From SHVO01 sp041905795 (GTDB taxonomy: Bacteria; Pseudomonadota; Alphaproteobacteria; Rhodospirillales; Rhodospirillaceae): DNA of 64,000 nt. Position 1 is the stretch's first letter, and every line of letters starts with the position of its first letter. Positions 50,508-59,123 of the stretch are shown in pieces. The position numbers and the translations under genes were made by a program. The notes under the pieces were generated by a model. That model did no database searches. It had not been told where the DNA came from and was given only the letters and a program-made list of their open reading frames with translations. Location of the stretch: NCBI GenBank assembly GCA_041905795.1, contig JAYRKL010000002.1, positions 186,001 through 250,000 on the forward strand, in the 5' to 3' direction.

Positions 50508-52252
50508 AAGACTCTACTGCCCTCGCCGAAGCGACGCGCCTCGAGCACGCCGGAGACTTACTCGCGGCCTATGACACGCTGGTGCGTGGACTGGCGGCGG
50601 ACCCTGCGAGCCTGGCGCTTCGCCACCGCGCGGTTCTTGTGCTGGCCCGCTCCGGTGCCCAGGCCCAGGCGCAGCGGGAATATCAGCGTCTTGGTCTCGA
50701 TGCCGTCCGCGACCACGTCGATATCATTTCCTTGGGCGGGCGGCTGCTCAAGGATTTGGCTTTTGCGGCGGCGGGGGATCAGCGCCGCGCCTTGGCGCGG
50801 GCGGCGGCGGAGAAATATGCCGAGGCCTATGCGCTGCACCGCGACTATTACCCCGGCATCAACCTCGCCACCCTGTCGCTGGTCGCGGGCGATGCGCCGC
50901 GGGCGCGGGCGGTGGCGCGGGATGTGCTGGCGGGGCTCGCGGCGCCGGGGGCGGACGGCGAGGCTTATTACCGCGCTGCCACCCGCGCCGAGGCGTTGTT
51001 TTTGCTCGGACGACTGGACGAAGCGGAGGCGGCGCTGGCGGGGGCCATGGCGCTTGATCCCGGCAACCACACCGCCCACGCCAGCACCTTGCGTCAGCTC
51101 GACGCCATCTGCGGCGCGCTGCACATCGACCGCGATTGGCTTGAGCGTCACAGCCCGCCGCCGCCGGTCAGTTACTGCGGGCATATGTTTGGAACCAGCG
51201 ATGCGCAAGCGCGTCTTGTCGCGGAGATCGCCGCGGCGCTGGCGCGCCTGAAACCCGGCGCCGCCTTCGGCGCGCTGGCGGCCGGGGCCGATATCCTGGT
51301 GGCCGAGGCGGCGCTGGCGTGCGGGGCGGAACTTCATGTGGTTCTGCCCATGGACGAGAAAACCTTTCTCGCGCGCTCGGTCGCGCCGTTCGGCGCCGAC
51401 TGGGCCGCGCGCTACCAGGCCTGTAAGGCTCGCGCCGCCACCTTCCGGGTGGCTAGCCGCGAGAACGACTTCGACGACGATGCGGTTTTCGCCTTCGGGT
51501 CCGAATTCGCCATGGGCCTCGCCCTCCGCCACGGCCAGGCCTTGCGCGCCAAGGCGGTGCAGCTGGCGGTGTGGGACGGCGTCGCCGGCGAGGGAGTCGC
51601 GGGCACCGGCGCCGACGTCCGGCGGTGGGCGGCCACCCGCCATCGCCAGGAGATCGTGAAATTCCCGCCGCGCACGCCGGGGCCGCGCGGCGTTCCCGCC
51701 GCCACCGCCCGGAAACTAAAGGCGATGCTGTTCGGCGACGTGCGCGGCTTCTCGCGCCTGGCCGAGAGCGAGATCCGCGCCTTCGTTACCGGCATCAAGG
51801 CGCCCTTGGCCAAGGCCCTCAGGGACTCCGGGGTCAAGCCCGACCTGGTGGGCACCTGGGGCGACGGGCTTCACATCGTCTGCGCGTCGGTGGCCGACGC
51901 CGCCACGGCCGCGCTCGCCATGCAGGCGGGCTTCGCCGGCATCGATCTGGCCGCGGCGGGCCTGCCGGCCCATCTCGCTTTGCGGATCGGCGGGCACTTC
52001 GGACCGGTGGCCGAGGTGCGCGATCCGTTCATGGAGCGCGACAGTTTCTACGGCACCCACGTCACCATCGCCGCGCGTATCGAGCCGGTGGCGGTGCCGG
52101 GCTCGGTCTATGTCAGCGAGCCGTTCGCGGCTTTATTGGCGCTCGAGGCGCCCGGCCGGTTCGCCACCGATTACGTTGGCCAGACCGAATTACCCAAAGG
52201 CTTCGGCGTCATGCGGCTGTTCTCGCTGCGCCATGCCGACGCTGTGTTTTAG
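50498..52252 (+). CDS. TPR-repeat protein with Rossmannoid (SLOG-like) and class III nucleotidyl cyclase-like domains
   Basis: A 584-residue protein (ATG at 50498, or 50504 which gives an ATGA overlap with the TIR stop). Residues 5-215 are TPR-like. Residues 226-362 form a Rossmannoid region with FGALAAGADILVAEAALACG and AELHVVLPMDE, resembling SLOG/LOG nucleotide-sensor domains. Residues 405-584 are a class III cyclase domain with both metal Asp, D414 (LFGDVRGFS) and D456 (GTWGDGLH), and R527 (IAARIE). The base-specifying Lys is G452 and the transition-state Asn is T523, so the product may not be cAMP or cGMP. The stop codon begins a palindromic repeat. Confidence 0.82.
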   Translation: MSMKDSTALAEATRLEHAGDLLAAYDTLVRGLAADPASLALRHRAVLVLARSGAQAQAQREYQRLGLDAVRDHVDIISLGGRLLKDLAFAAAGDQRRALARAAAEKYAEAYALHRDYYPGINLATLSLVAGDAPRARAVARDVLAGLAAPGADGEAYYRAATRAEALFLLGRLDEAEAALAGAMALDPGNHTAHASTLRQLDAICGALHIDRDWLERHSPPPPVSYCGHMFGTSDAQARLVAEIAAALARLKPGAAFGALAAGADILVAEAALACGAELHVVLPMDEKTFLARSVAPFGADWAARYQACKARAATFRVASRENDFDDDAVFAFGSEFAMGLALRHGQALRAKAVQLAVWDGVAGEGVAGTGADVRRWAATRHRQEIVKFPPRTPGPRGVPAATARKLKAMLFGDVRGFSRLAESEIRAFVTGIKAPLAKALRDSGVKPDLVGTWGDGLHIVCASVADAATAALAMQAGFAGIDLAAAGLPAHLALRIGGHFGPVAEVRDPFMERDSFYGTHVTIAARIEPVAVPGSVYVSEPFAALLALEAPGRFATDYVGQTELPKGFGVMRLFSLRHADAVF

Positions 52253-52300
52253 AGCATGTTAGGCCGAAGTGGAAACCGGTTCGGCCGTCCAACATGCGAC
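52250..52300. repeat. Palindromic repeat TAGAGCATG..., copy 2
   Basis: GCATGTTAGGCCGAA, GTGGAAACCGG, TTCGGCCGTCCAACATGC, starting at the stop codon of the cyclase-like gene. It differs from the copy at 40381-40430 at only a few positions. Confidence 0.85.
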
Positions 52301-52310
52301 CAAACAAAGA

Positions 52311-52355
52311 CCTAGACTCTGTTTCCGATTCAAGGAAGCGGAAACAGAGTCTAGG
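52311..52355. terminator. 17-bp perfect hairpin between convergent genes
   Basis: CCTAGACTCTGTTTCCG (52311-52327) and CGGAAACAGAGTCTAGG (52339-52355) pair exactly, loop of 11 nt. The right arm contains the stop codon of the minus-strand methyltransferase gene. No long T-run follows on either strand, but the stem itself is strong enough to act as a bidirectional stop or an mRNA 3' end protector. Confidence 0.6.
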
Positions 52356-53799
52356 CGCGGGCGAGGCGCATCTCATACATGGAGCCGAAGCAGCCGGGGT
52401 GTGCTTCCTCATAGGCATGCCAGGCTTTGAGGTCGCTCTCATTCCCGAACCGGCGTTTGAAATCCGCGCGGTCGCCGTGCTTGAGGCCGATGTCCGTCAG
52501 CCGCAGGCCGGCGGCGGCGATCATGTCCGCCACCGCGGGCAGGCGGAAGCGGTGCTCCTGCACATGGAACAGGTAATCGCGGCAGCCCGACAGGGAATAG
52601 AAGTCGAGGCCGTCGCGCGCGGCGCGGGCCGGGTGATCCTCGGGCAAGTGCCGGATGATCCGGCGTAAGTGCCGGATGCCTTCGGGTGTGGCCGGGATGG
52701 CGTGATCGCGGCGCAGTTGTTCAGCGGCTGCAACTTCGGGGCGGCCGGACTCGGTGTAGAGGCCGAGTTCCATCGCGCCGTCCGGCGCCAGCAACCCGGC
52801 CAAGGCGTTCAAGCCGTCCTGGGGCCGCGCCATGTGGTGGATCACGCCGATACAGGAGATCAGGTCGAAGCGCTGGGCGCTCCCGGCCAGCGCCAGGATA
52901 TCGCCGTGGCGGAAATCCACCGACGCGAGGCCGAGGGCGCGCTGCTGGCGCATGGCGTAGGCCAGGCTGGCGCGGGAGAGATCGACGGCGAGGATTTGGG
53001 CCTCGGGATACAGCCGTGCCCACAGCAACGCGTGACGTCCGGTGCCGCAGCCGGCGATCAGGATGCGGCGCGGATCGCCCTGCCGCGCGACGGCGGCTTC
53101 GGGCCGCAGCTTGCGCCAGCGGGGATATGGATTTTCCTCGTACACGGCGCGTACCGATATCGAGACCGGATCGGCGACGGGTGACAATGACGGAATCTCC
53201 GCCGCGAGGGCGCGCTCGGCGGCAGGCTCGGTCACCTGCACGGCGACCAGGGCGGCGAACACGCCGCCGGCGTCCTTCCAGAGAGGGGCGAGATCGGGGT
53301 AAAGGGCGAGCGGCCGGTAACAGGCGAGCAGCGCCGCGGTCGCTGGTGTCGCGCGCTGCGCCAGGGCCGGCAAGGCCTGGGTTTCGCTGTCGCTTTCGTC
53401 GAACACATATTCCGCACCGAAGCAGAAGATCGCCAGCGCCGCGATCAGTTCCAGGCCGGCCGTGTCGGGCCGCGCGCCGGCCATCACATCCATCAGGATG
53501 GATTTGCGCAGGCGCGTGATCATATCCTCAAGCGCTTCGTCCAGGAGCGGTTCATGGACCAGAGTGATGATCAGCAGATCGCGGAAAGCCGGCGCCAGGC
53601 GGTTCACGGCGTCCAGGGTCACGAACGGCATCGCCTTGAGTCGCTGCGCCAGGGCGATGCGCGCGGCGAAGGAAGCGCCGCGGGCATCGATGTCCGGGGA
53701 CGCCAGGCAGGCGGCGATGCGCGGCAATAGCTCCGGCGCAATGGTCGATGGCTGTGCCGCCAGCAGGGAGTCGGAGAACGCTTGAAGCTCTGCGGTCAT
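52351..53799 (-). CDS. Class I SAM-dependent methyltransferase with long N-terminal helical domain
   Basis: A 482-residue cytoplasmic protein. Residues 1-205 are mainly helical with no recognised family. The methyltransferase domain begins near residue 215 (VRAVYEENPYPRWRKL, a motif seen upstream of motif I in tetratricopeptide-linked methyltransferases). Motif I is ILIAGCGTGRHALLWARLY, the acidic end LAVDLSRASL, and post-I FDLISCIGVIHHMARPQDG. It would methylate a small molecule or protein of unknown identity. Its stop lies in the hairpin shared with the cyclase-like operon end. Confidence 0.8.
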   Translation of the reverse strand: MTAELQAFSDSLLAAQPSTIAPELLPRIAACLASPDIDARGASFAARIALAQRLKAMPFVTLDAVNRLAPAFRDLLIITLVHEPLLDEALEDMITRLRKSILMDVMAGARPDTAGLELIAALAIFCFGAEYVFDESDSETQALPALAQRATPATAALLACYRPLALYPDLAPLWKDAGGVFAALVAVQVTEPAAERALAAEIPSLSPVADPVSISVRAVYEENPYPRWRKLRPEAAVARQGDPRRILIAGCGTGRHALLWARLYPEAQILAVDLSRASLAYAMRQQRALGLASVDFRHGDILALAGSAQRFDLISCIGVIHHMARPQDGLNALAGLLAPDGAMELGLYTESGRPEVAAAEQLRRDHAIPATPEGIRHLRRIIRHLPEDHPARAARDGLDFYSLSGCRDYLFHVQEHRFRLPAVADMIAAAGLRLTDIGLKHGDRADFKRRFGNESDLKAWHAYEEAHPGCFGSMYEMRLARA

Positions 53800-53800
53800 A

Positions 53801-53831
53801 AAAAAGGGCCGTGGTTACCCACGGCCCTTTT
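53801..53831 (-). terminator. Intrinsic terminator of amidase 2
   Basis: GGGCCGTGG (53806-53814) pairs with CCACGGCCC (53819-53827), loop TTAC. On the minus strand the stem is followed by U from AAAAA at 53801-53805. T residues on the plus side make it usable in both directions. Confidence 0.88.
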
Positions 53832-53834
53832 CCT

Positions 53835-55385
53835 TTACAGCGGCCCTTGCCCCGCTTTGCCATCCGGCGGCCGGCGCATATGCGTCGCCTGCTCATAGGC
53901 GTAACCCAGGCTCAGCAGGGTCTGCTCCGACCACTTGGGGCCGATGAAGGAAATCCCCACCGGCAGGCCCGAGACCGCGCCCATCGGCACGGTCAGGTGC
54001 GGATAACCGGCGACGGCGGGCACGCCGGCCGCAGAAGGTCCGCCGGCACCATTACGTAAGTGGGTGGCGGTGTCGATCAGGCCCGCCGGCTCGCCGGTGG
54101 GCTGCACCAGGGCGACGACATTGTTCTCGGTCAGCAGCTTGTCGATGCCTTCCGGCCCGCGCGTGCGCTGCGCCGCTTCCTTCAGCTTGACGTAGTCGGG
54201 GTCCTCGAAGCCGGTGGTGATCACCGACTTCTCCCAGGTCTCATGGCCGAACAGCACGTTCTCGCGCGGCTCGGCCTTGCTGAAGGCCAGGAGGTCGGCG
54301 AGGGTGCGGGTCTTCACCGCCGGCGGCGTCTTGGCGAGATAGGCGTTGAGGTCTTCCTTGAAGTCGGTCTCCATGATGTTGCCCTTGTAGGCCGACAGGT
54401 CCTCGAACGTGAAGTCGTTGATCTCCACCAGGTCCGCGCCTTGCGCCTTCATGGCGTCGAGCGCTTTCTCGAACACGGCCTGGGTTTCGGGCGTATAGCC
54501 TTTCTGGAAGCGCATCACGCCGATGCGCTTGCCCTTGAGGGCATCCTTGTCGAGGCCTTTGACATAGTCGGTCTTACGGGCGTCGGCGTCGGCGGTCTGC
54601 GGATCGGAGGCGTCGCTGCCCGCCATATATGTCAGGAGCACGGCGGTGTCGGCCACGGTGCGGGTCATCGGGCCCGCGGTGTCCTGGTTGTGGCTGATGG
54701 GGATGATGCCGGTGCGGGCGACGAGCGCGATGGTCGGCTTGATGCCGACCAGGCCGTTCATGCCGGCCGGGCAGGTGACCGAGCCGGAGGTTTCTGTACC
54801 GATGGTGAGCGCCGCCAGGCTGAGCGCGCCGGCGGCGCCGGAGCCGGAGGAAGAACCGCAGGCGGTGCGGCGCGTGTCGTAAGGGTTGCGCGTCAGGCCG
54901 CCCATGCCGCTCCAGCCGCTGGTGGACCAGCTCGATCGATAGTTGGCCCATTCCGAGAGGTTGGTCTTGCCGAGGATCACCGCGCCCGCTTCCACCAGCC
55001 GGTGGACCATGGGCGCATCCTGCGCAGCGATATTGTCCTTGAGCGCGATGGAGCCGGCGGTGGTGGCCATGCCGGCGAAGTCGATGTTGTCCTTGATCAG
55101 GATCGGGATGCCGTCCAGCGGCGAGAGCAGCTTGCCGGCCTTGCGGCGTTCGTCCGAAGCTCTGGCGGCGTCGAGAGCCTTGGGATTGAGGGCCAGCACC
55201 GACTTGGTGATTTTGTCCTCTTTCTTGATGCGGTCGATATAGGCCTGGGTGAGCGCGGCCGAGGTGACTTTCCCGGCGGCGAGGTCGGTGTTGAGGTCGG
55301 CGACGGATTTTTCCGCCACGGCGTAAGGCTTGGAACAACCGGCGAGCGCCAGCGCCAGCGCCGCCACGGTCATCTTGGTCTTCAT
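53835..55385 (-). CDS. Amidase-signature hydrolase, lipoprotein (second copy)
   Basis: A 516-residue protein from the ATG at 55385, with AGGGGG upstream; an earlier in-frame ATG at 55403 would add six residues. Lipobox LALAGC near residue 17. The triad is K98 (PILIKDNID), cis-Ser S178 (ACGSSSGSG) and nucleophile S202 (TETSGSVTCP), with the same spacings as the paralogue at 13478-15064. Periplasm-facing amidase. The two copies are clearly related but diverged, so the duplication is old. Confidence 0.88.
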   Translation of the reverse strand: MKTKMTVAALALALAGCSKPYAVAEKSVADLNTDLAAGKVTSAALTQAYIDRIKKEDKITKSVLALNPKALDAARASDERRKAGKLLSPLDGIPILIKDNIDFAGMATTAGSIALKDNIAAQDAPMVHRLVEAGAVILGKTNLSEWANYRSSWSTSGWSGMGGLTRNPYDTRRTACGSSSGSGAAGALSLAALTIGTETSGSVTCPAGMNGLVGIKPTIALVARTGIIPISHNQDTAGPMTRTVADTAVLLTYMAGSDASDPQTADADARKTDYVKGLDKDALKGKRIGVMRFQKGYTPETQAVFEKALDAMKAQGADLVEINDFTFEDLSAYKGNIMETDFKEDLNAYLAKTPPAVKTRTLADLLAFSKAEPRENVLFGHETWEKSVITTGFEDPDYVKLKEAAQRTRGPEGIDKLLTENNVVALVQPTGEPAGLIDTATHLRNGAGGPSAAGVPAVAGYPHLTVPMGAVSGLPVGISFIGPKWSEQTLLSLGYAYEQATHMRRPPDGKAGQGPL

Positions 55386-55520
55386 CAAGGCCCCCTGCTG
55401 CAATAGGTGTCATCGCATTGCAGCATAGATTCGCGGCGGGCGGGAAGGGGGCTTGGAGGCCGCTCTTTCTCGCAGGTGATGCCGGCAAGGAGGCGGCTGC
55501 ACGGCCGGTTCGGCAAAGCA

Positions 55521-55553
55521 AAAGGCCCTCCGCGACCGGCGGAGGGCCTTTTT
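55521..55553 (-). terminator. Intrinsic terminator
   Basis: AAAGGCCCTCCG (55521-55532) pairs with CGGAGGGCCTTT (55540-55551), loop of seven bases. It serves the small secreted protein gene on the minus strand; U-rich flanks on both sides suggest bidirectional use. Confidence 0.85.
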
Positions 55554-55577
55554 CGGTCTTGAGGCGGAAAGCCGCGG

Positions 55578-55967
55578 CTATTTCTTCTTCAGCAGGTCCT
55601 TGGCTTCGGCGTCGCTGATGTCGACGATCTTGTCGATCTTGCAGATCGTGCCCGGCGTGGCGTTGGAGACCAGCGTGTCCGAGGTGCACAATTCATTATA
55701 GCCCGATTGATGGGCGAAGCCCTTGTACTCGATGCCGTTGCACGGGCCGGCGAGGTCCATGCGCTTGTAATTGACGGCGCCGGTCTTCATGTGGACCAGC
55801 ACGGTGCGTTCATCGATCACCGGCGTGTCGCCCATGGACATAAGGTTGATGCAGGTGAGCGCTTTGCCATCGGCGCCGTCACGGGCCATGGCCGGCGATG
55901 ACACGGAAGCCGCGGCGAACGCACTCACGGCGAAGGCGGCGAGAGGGATCTTGGCGATCTGTTTCAT
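55578..55967 (-). CDS. Small secreted hypothetical protein
   Basis: A 129-residue protein with a signal peptide ending near PAMARD. The mature part has four Cys (LTCINL, GPCNGI, ELCTSD and TICKID) and probably two disulfides. It resembles a family of short periplasmic alphaproteobacterial proteins of unknown function (DUF6491-like), seen from CINLxxMGDTPVIDERT. The ATG at 55967 follows GGAGTC. The role is unknown. Confidence 0.7.
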   Translation of the reverse strand: MKQIAKIPLAAFAVSAFAAASVSSPAMARDGADGKALTCINLMSMGDTPVIDERTVLVHMKTGAVNYKRMDLAGPCNGIEYKGFAHQSGYNELCTSDTLVSNATPGTICKIDKIVDISDAEAKDLLKKK

Positions 55968-56392
55968 GGGAGTCTCCTGGGGACCGGCGTCTGTAGAGGG
56001 GACGCATTATCGTGAGAGTTTATTCCACGTTCTGGTGTCGGGCGGTGGTTGTCCAACGTGGGGCCTTGATACACCGGGGGTATGTCAAGATTCGGGCATC
56101 TCCCGGAGGTCAACCGCGGGCAAGAGGACAGATTACACGCCTTCTGGAATCATAGACGGCCCGCCGTCGCCCGTCTTGCGCTGTAATTTTTCTTAAATAC
56201 TACAAGGACTTGGAAAAGGATTTGCGGCCGGGAGCCTTCATCCCGCAGGTGTGTGAGAGCAGAGACGGCGTCTCTGCAACAGGGAGTTGTCGGCCGTGCC
56301 GGTTTTCGGCGGGCCTTTTCGGGCGGGTGCTTTATCCTGCGCCGTTCAGGAAGCGGGGCCGCAGACCCCGCAGGTCAAGGGGTTGTTCCGTC
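55968..56392. other. Intergenic region and long leader of the hydratase gene
   Basis: 425 bases with no supported gene. It contains AT-rich promoter-like sequence around 56180-56215. The hairpin GCAGAGAC (56259-56266) with GTCTCTGC (56270-56277) lies in what would be the 5' leader of the hydratase mRNA. No known riboswitch pattern is recognised. An ORF extends upstream of 56393 in frame but its composition is not protein-like. Confidence 0.45.
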
Positions 56393-57172
56393 ATGCTTGC
56401 TCCGTCAGAAGTGAATGCGCTCGCGCGCGAGATTTTCGACCAGCACGAACGCCGCGAGATTTTCAAGGCGATCCCCGAGCGCATCCCCACCGTCGACGAC
56501 GCCCATGACATCCAGGACGCCTATGTCGCGCTGCTGTGCAAGCGCTTCAACACCACTGTCGGCGGCTACAAGATCGCGCTGTCGTCCAAACAGACCCGCG
56601 ACTGGCTGGGCATCCACGAACCCGCCGCCGGCCAGGTGCTGGCCAACCGCATCCATCGCTCGCCGCATACGGTGAAGGTCGCCGACTACGTGCGGTTCTG
56701 CTGCGAGCTGGAAACCTGCGTGGTCCTGGACAAGGACATGGCCGGCCCGTGCACCGTCGAGGACGTGCGCCGCAATCTGCGCTCGGTCCACAGCTCCTAT
56801 GAACTGATCGAGGACCGGGCCGCCGATCTCACCAAGATGGACGCGAAATCCCTGGCCTCGGACAATTCCTGGAACGCCGGCATCGTCATCGGCCCGCCCG
56901 CGCCGGCGGACCTCGATCTCCATCACCGCGCCGGCGCGCTCAAGGTCAACGGCGTCGAAGTGGCGCGCGGCACCACCGCCGAGACCATCGGCGGCGATCC
57001 CCTGGCGGTGGTGGTATGGCTGGCCGGCCATTTCGGCAAGCGCGGCCAGGTGATCAAGGCCGGCTACCCGATCATCACCGGCTCCATCGTCAAGAGCCAG
57101 TTCTACGGTGCCGGGCATACCCTCGAATTCGCCATGGACGGCATGCCGCCGGTCGTCCTCCATCTGGTGTGA
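56393..57172 (+). CDS. 2-keto-4-pentenoate hydratase-like, fumarylacetoacetate hydrolase family
   Basis: A 259-residue cytoplasmic protein from the ATG at 56393, with AAGGGG nine bases upstream. Family features include GGYKIALSSKQTRDWLGIHEP near the N-terminus, RFCCELETCVVL with metal-binding Glu, and the C-terminal GQVIKAGYPIITGSIVKSQF. FAH-family hydratases act on 2-hydroxy-dienoates in aromatic meta-cleavage pathways, needing Mg2+. It is followed after 8 nt by oligoendopeptidase F, so the pathway role here is unclear. Confidence 0.82.
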   Translation: MLAPSEVNALAREIFDQHERREIFKAIPERIPTVDDAHDIQDAYVALLCKRFNTTVGGYKIALSSKQTRDWLGIHEPAAGQVLANRIHRSPHTVKVADYVRFCCELETCVVLDKDMAGPCTVEDVRRNLRSVHSSYELIEDRAADLTKMDAKSLASDNSWNAGIVIGPPAPADLDLHHRAGALKVNGVEVARGTTAETIGGDPLAVVVWLAGHFGKRGQVIKAGYPIITGSIVKSQFYGAGHTLEFAMDGMPPVVLHLV

Positions 57173-57180
57173 GGATCATC

Positions 57181-59037
57181 ATGCGTACTGCTGGCATCCT
57201 GCTCGCGCTTGCCCTGTCTTTTGGTCCTGTGTCGGCGGCCGAGGCGCCCGCGACCAATCCCAAATACTTGTGGGACCTGACGGAGCTTTATCCCAACGAA
57301 ACCGCCTGGGAGGCGGACCGTAAAGCGGTGCTGGATGCGCTGCCCGGTCTCGCCGCCTACAAGGGCACGCTCGGCAAGGACGCGGGTTCTCTCGCCAAGG
57401 CGCTGCAGGCGGTCTACGACGTCAACAAGCGCCTGGACCGGCTCGACACTTACGCTGGCCTCAAGCACGACGAGGACACGCGCATCGGCGCCAACCAGCA
57501 GCTCACCCAGAAGGCCGAGCTGCTGCGCACCGAATTCGACAAGGCCACCGCCTATATCAATCCTGAACTGGTGGCTGTGGGCCGCGCCAGGGTCGAGGAT
57601 TTCATCGCCGCGGAACCGAAGCTCAAAACCTACACCTACCGCTTGCGCAACACCTTGCGCCGCGCCGAACACACTTTGGGCGACGAGGCCGAAAGCGTGC
57701 TGGCGGCCTCCAGTTCGGCGGCCAACGCCACCGATACCGTCTATTCGCTCCTCGCCAACGCCGACATCCCGTGGCCGACGGTGACCCTTGCCGACGGGTC
57801 CACGAAACGCCTGGACAGCCAGGGCTACGCCGCCACCCGCGACGTGCAGAACCGCGACGACCGCAAGAAGGTGTTCGACGCCTTCTTCGGCACCTGGAGC
57901 AAATACCGCAACAGCGTCGGCGCCACCCTCAACGGCAGCATCCAGGCCCAAGTGTTCAAGGCCAAGGCGCGCCGCTATGACACCGGCCTAGCCGCGGCGC
58001 TTGCGGCCAACAACGTGCCCGACACGGTTTATAAAACCCTGGTGCAGGAAACCAATGCGGCGTTGCCGGTGATGTTCCGCTACTACGGCATCCGCAAGCG
58101 CCTGCTGAAAGTGGATCAGCTGCGCTATTACGACATGTACGTGCCGCTGGTGAGCAGCAAGGTGCCGTTCGCGCCCGAGGCCGGGCAGAAACTGGTGCTC
58201 GACGCCGTGGCGCCGCTGGGGCCGGACTATGTGAATACGCTGGCGAAGAGTTTTGCCTCGCGCTGGGTGCATCTCTATCCGCAGCCCGGCAAGCGCTCCG
58301 GCGCCTATATGAATCCCGGCGCCTACGATGTGCACCCGTACCTGCTGATCAACTACACCGACGATTTCGACGGCGTCTCCACCGTCGCCCACGAGTGGGG
58401 CCACGCCATGCACAGCGTGCTCGCCAACCGCGCGCAGCCCTATGAGACATCGGACTATCCCATCTTCCTGGCCGAGATCGCCTCGACCACCAACGAGATG
58501 CTGCTGCAGGATTATGTGATCGCCCACGCCAAGACGCCGGAGGAGAAGCTCTATTACCTCAACGAGGCGCTGGAGCTGATCCGCGGCACCTTCTACCGCC
58601 AGACCATGTTCGCCGAGTTCGAACTCAAGACCCACGAAGCCGCCGAGAAGGGCGAGCCGCTCACCGGTGAGGTTTTTGATCGGATCTACCTGGACCTGCT
58701 CAAGCGCTATTTCGGCGACGCGCAAGGGGTGGTGAAGATCGACGACGCCTATGCTTCGGAGTGGGCCTACATCCCGCACTTCTATAACGACTTCTACGTC
58801 TACCAGTACTCGACCTCCATCGCCGCCGCGGCCTACTTCGCCAAGCAGGTGCAGAGCGGCGGCGCCAAGGGCCGTGACACCTATTTGAACGTGCTCAAGG
58901 CGGGAGGATCGGATTATCCCACCGAAATCCTGAAACGCGCGGGACTGGACCTGTCGGACCCGGCGCCCTACCGCGCCCTGGTGACACGCACCGCGGCGAT
59001 CATCGACCAGATGGATGCGTTGACCCGCGGGAAATGA
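57181..59037 (+). CDS. pepF: Exported M3-family oligoendopeptidase F
   Basis: A 618-residue protein from the ATG at 57181. An N-terminal signal peptide (ILLALALSFGPVSAAEA) is unusual because PepF is normally cytoplasmic. The M3 active site is H404-E405-x-x-H408 (VAHEWGHAMHS) with the third ligand E432 (FLAEIASTTNE). It cleaves oligopeptides of about 7-17 residues. It lies 8 nt after the hydratase gene. The stop overlaps an ATG at 59034 by 4 bp, though the downstream gene more probably starts at 59124. Confidence 0.9.
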   Translation: MRTAGILLALALSFGPVSAAEAPATNPKYLWDLTELYPNETAWEADRKAVLDALPGLAAYKGTLGKDAGSLAKALQAVYDVNKRLDRLDTYAGLKHDEDTRIGANQQLTQKAELLRTEFDKATAYINPELVAVGRARVEDFIAAEPKLKTYTYRLRNTLRRAEHTLGDEAESVLAASSSAANATDTVYSLLANADIPWPTVTLADGSTKRLDSQGYAATRDVQNRDDRKKVFDAFFGTWSKYRNSVGATLNGSIQAQVFKAKARRYDTGLAAALAANNVPDTVYKTLVQETNAALPVMFRYYGIRKRLLKVDQLRYYDMYVPLVSSKVPFAPEAGQKLVLDAVAPLGPDYVNTLAKSFASRWVHLYPQPGKRSGAYMNPGAYDVHPYLLINYTDDFDGVSTVAHEWGHAMHSVLANRAQPYETSDYPIFLAEIASTTNEMLLQDYVIAHAKTPEEKLYYLNEALELIRGTFYRQTMFAEFELKTHEAAEKGEPLTGEVFDRIYLDLLKRYFGDAQGVVKIDDAYASEWAYIPHFYNDFYVYQYSTSIAAAAYFAKQVQSGGAKGRDTYLNVLKAGGSDYPTEILKRAGLDLSDPAPYRALVTRTAAIIDQMDALTRGK

Positions 59038-59123
59038 GACACGTTAACGTGAGCGTAAGCCGGCCCCGCGTAGGAAAGGGCTGCGGGCGCCGTTATCCTG
59101 TCGCCCGCTTAACGGGGAAGACC

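Noticed and set aside
47682..52252. Naming the TIR-cyclase operon Pycsar or Thoeris
   Set aside because: Pycsar TIR effectors carry their own cyclic-nucleotide-binding domain, and Thoeris needs ThsA/ThsB. Neither architecture is matched here, so only a candidate label is justified.
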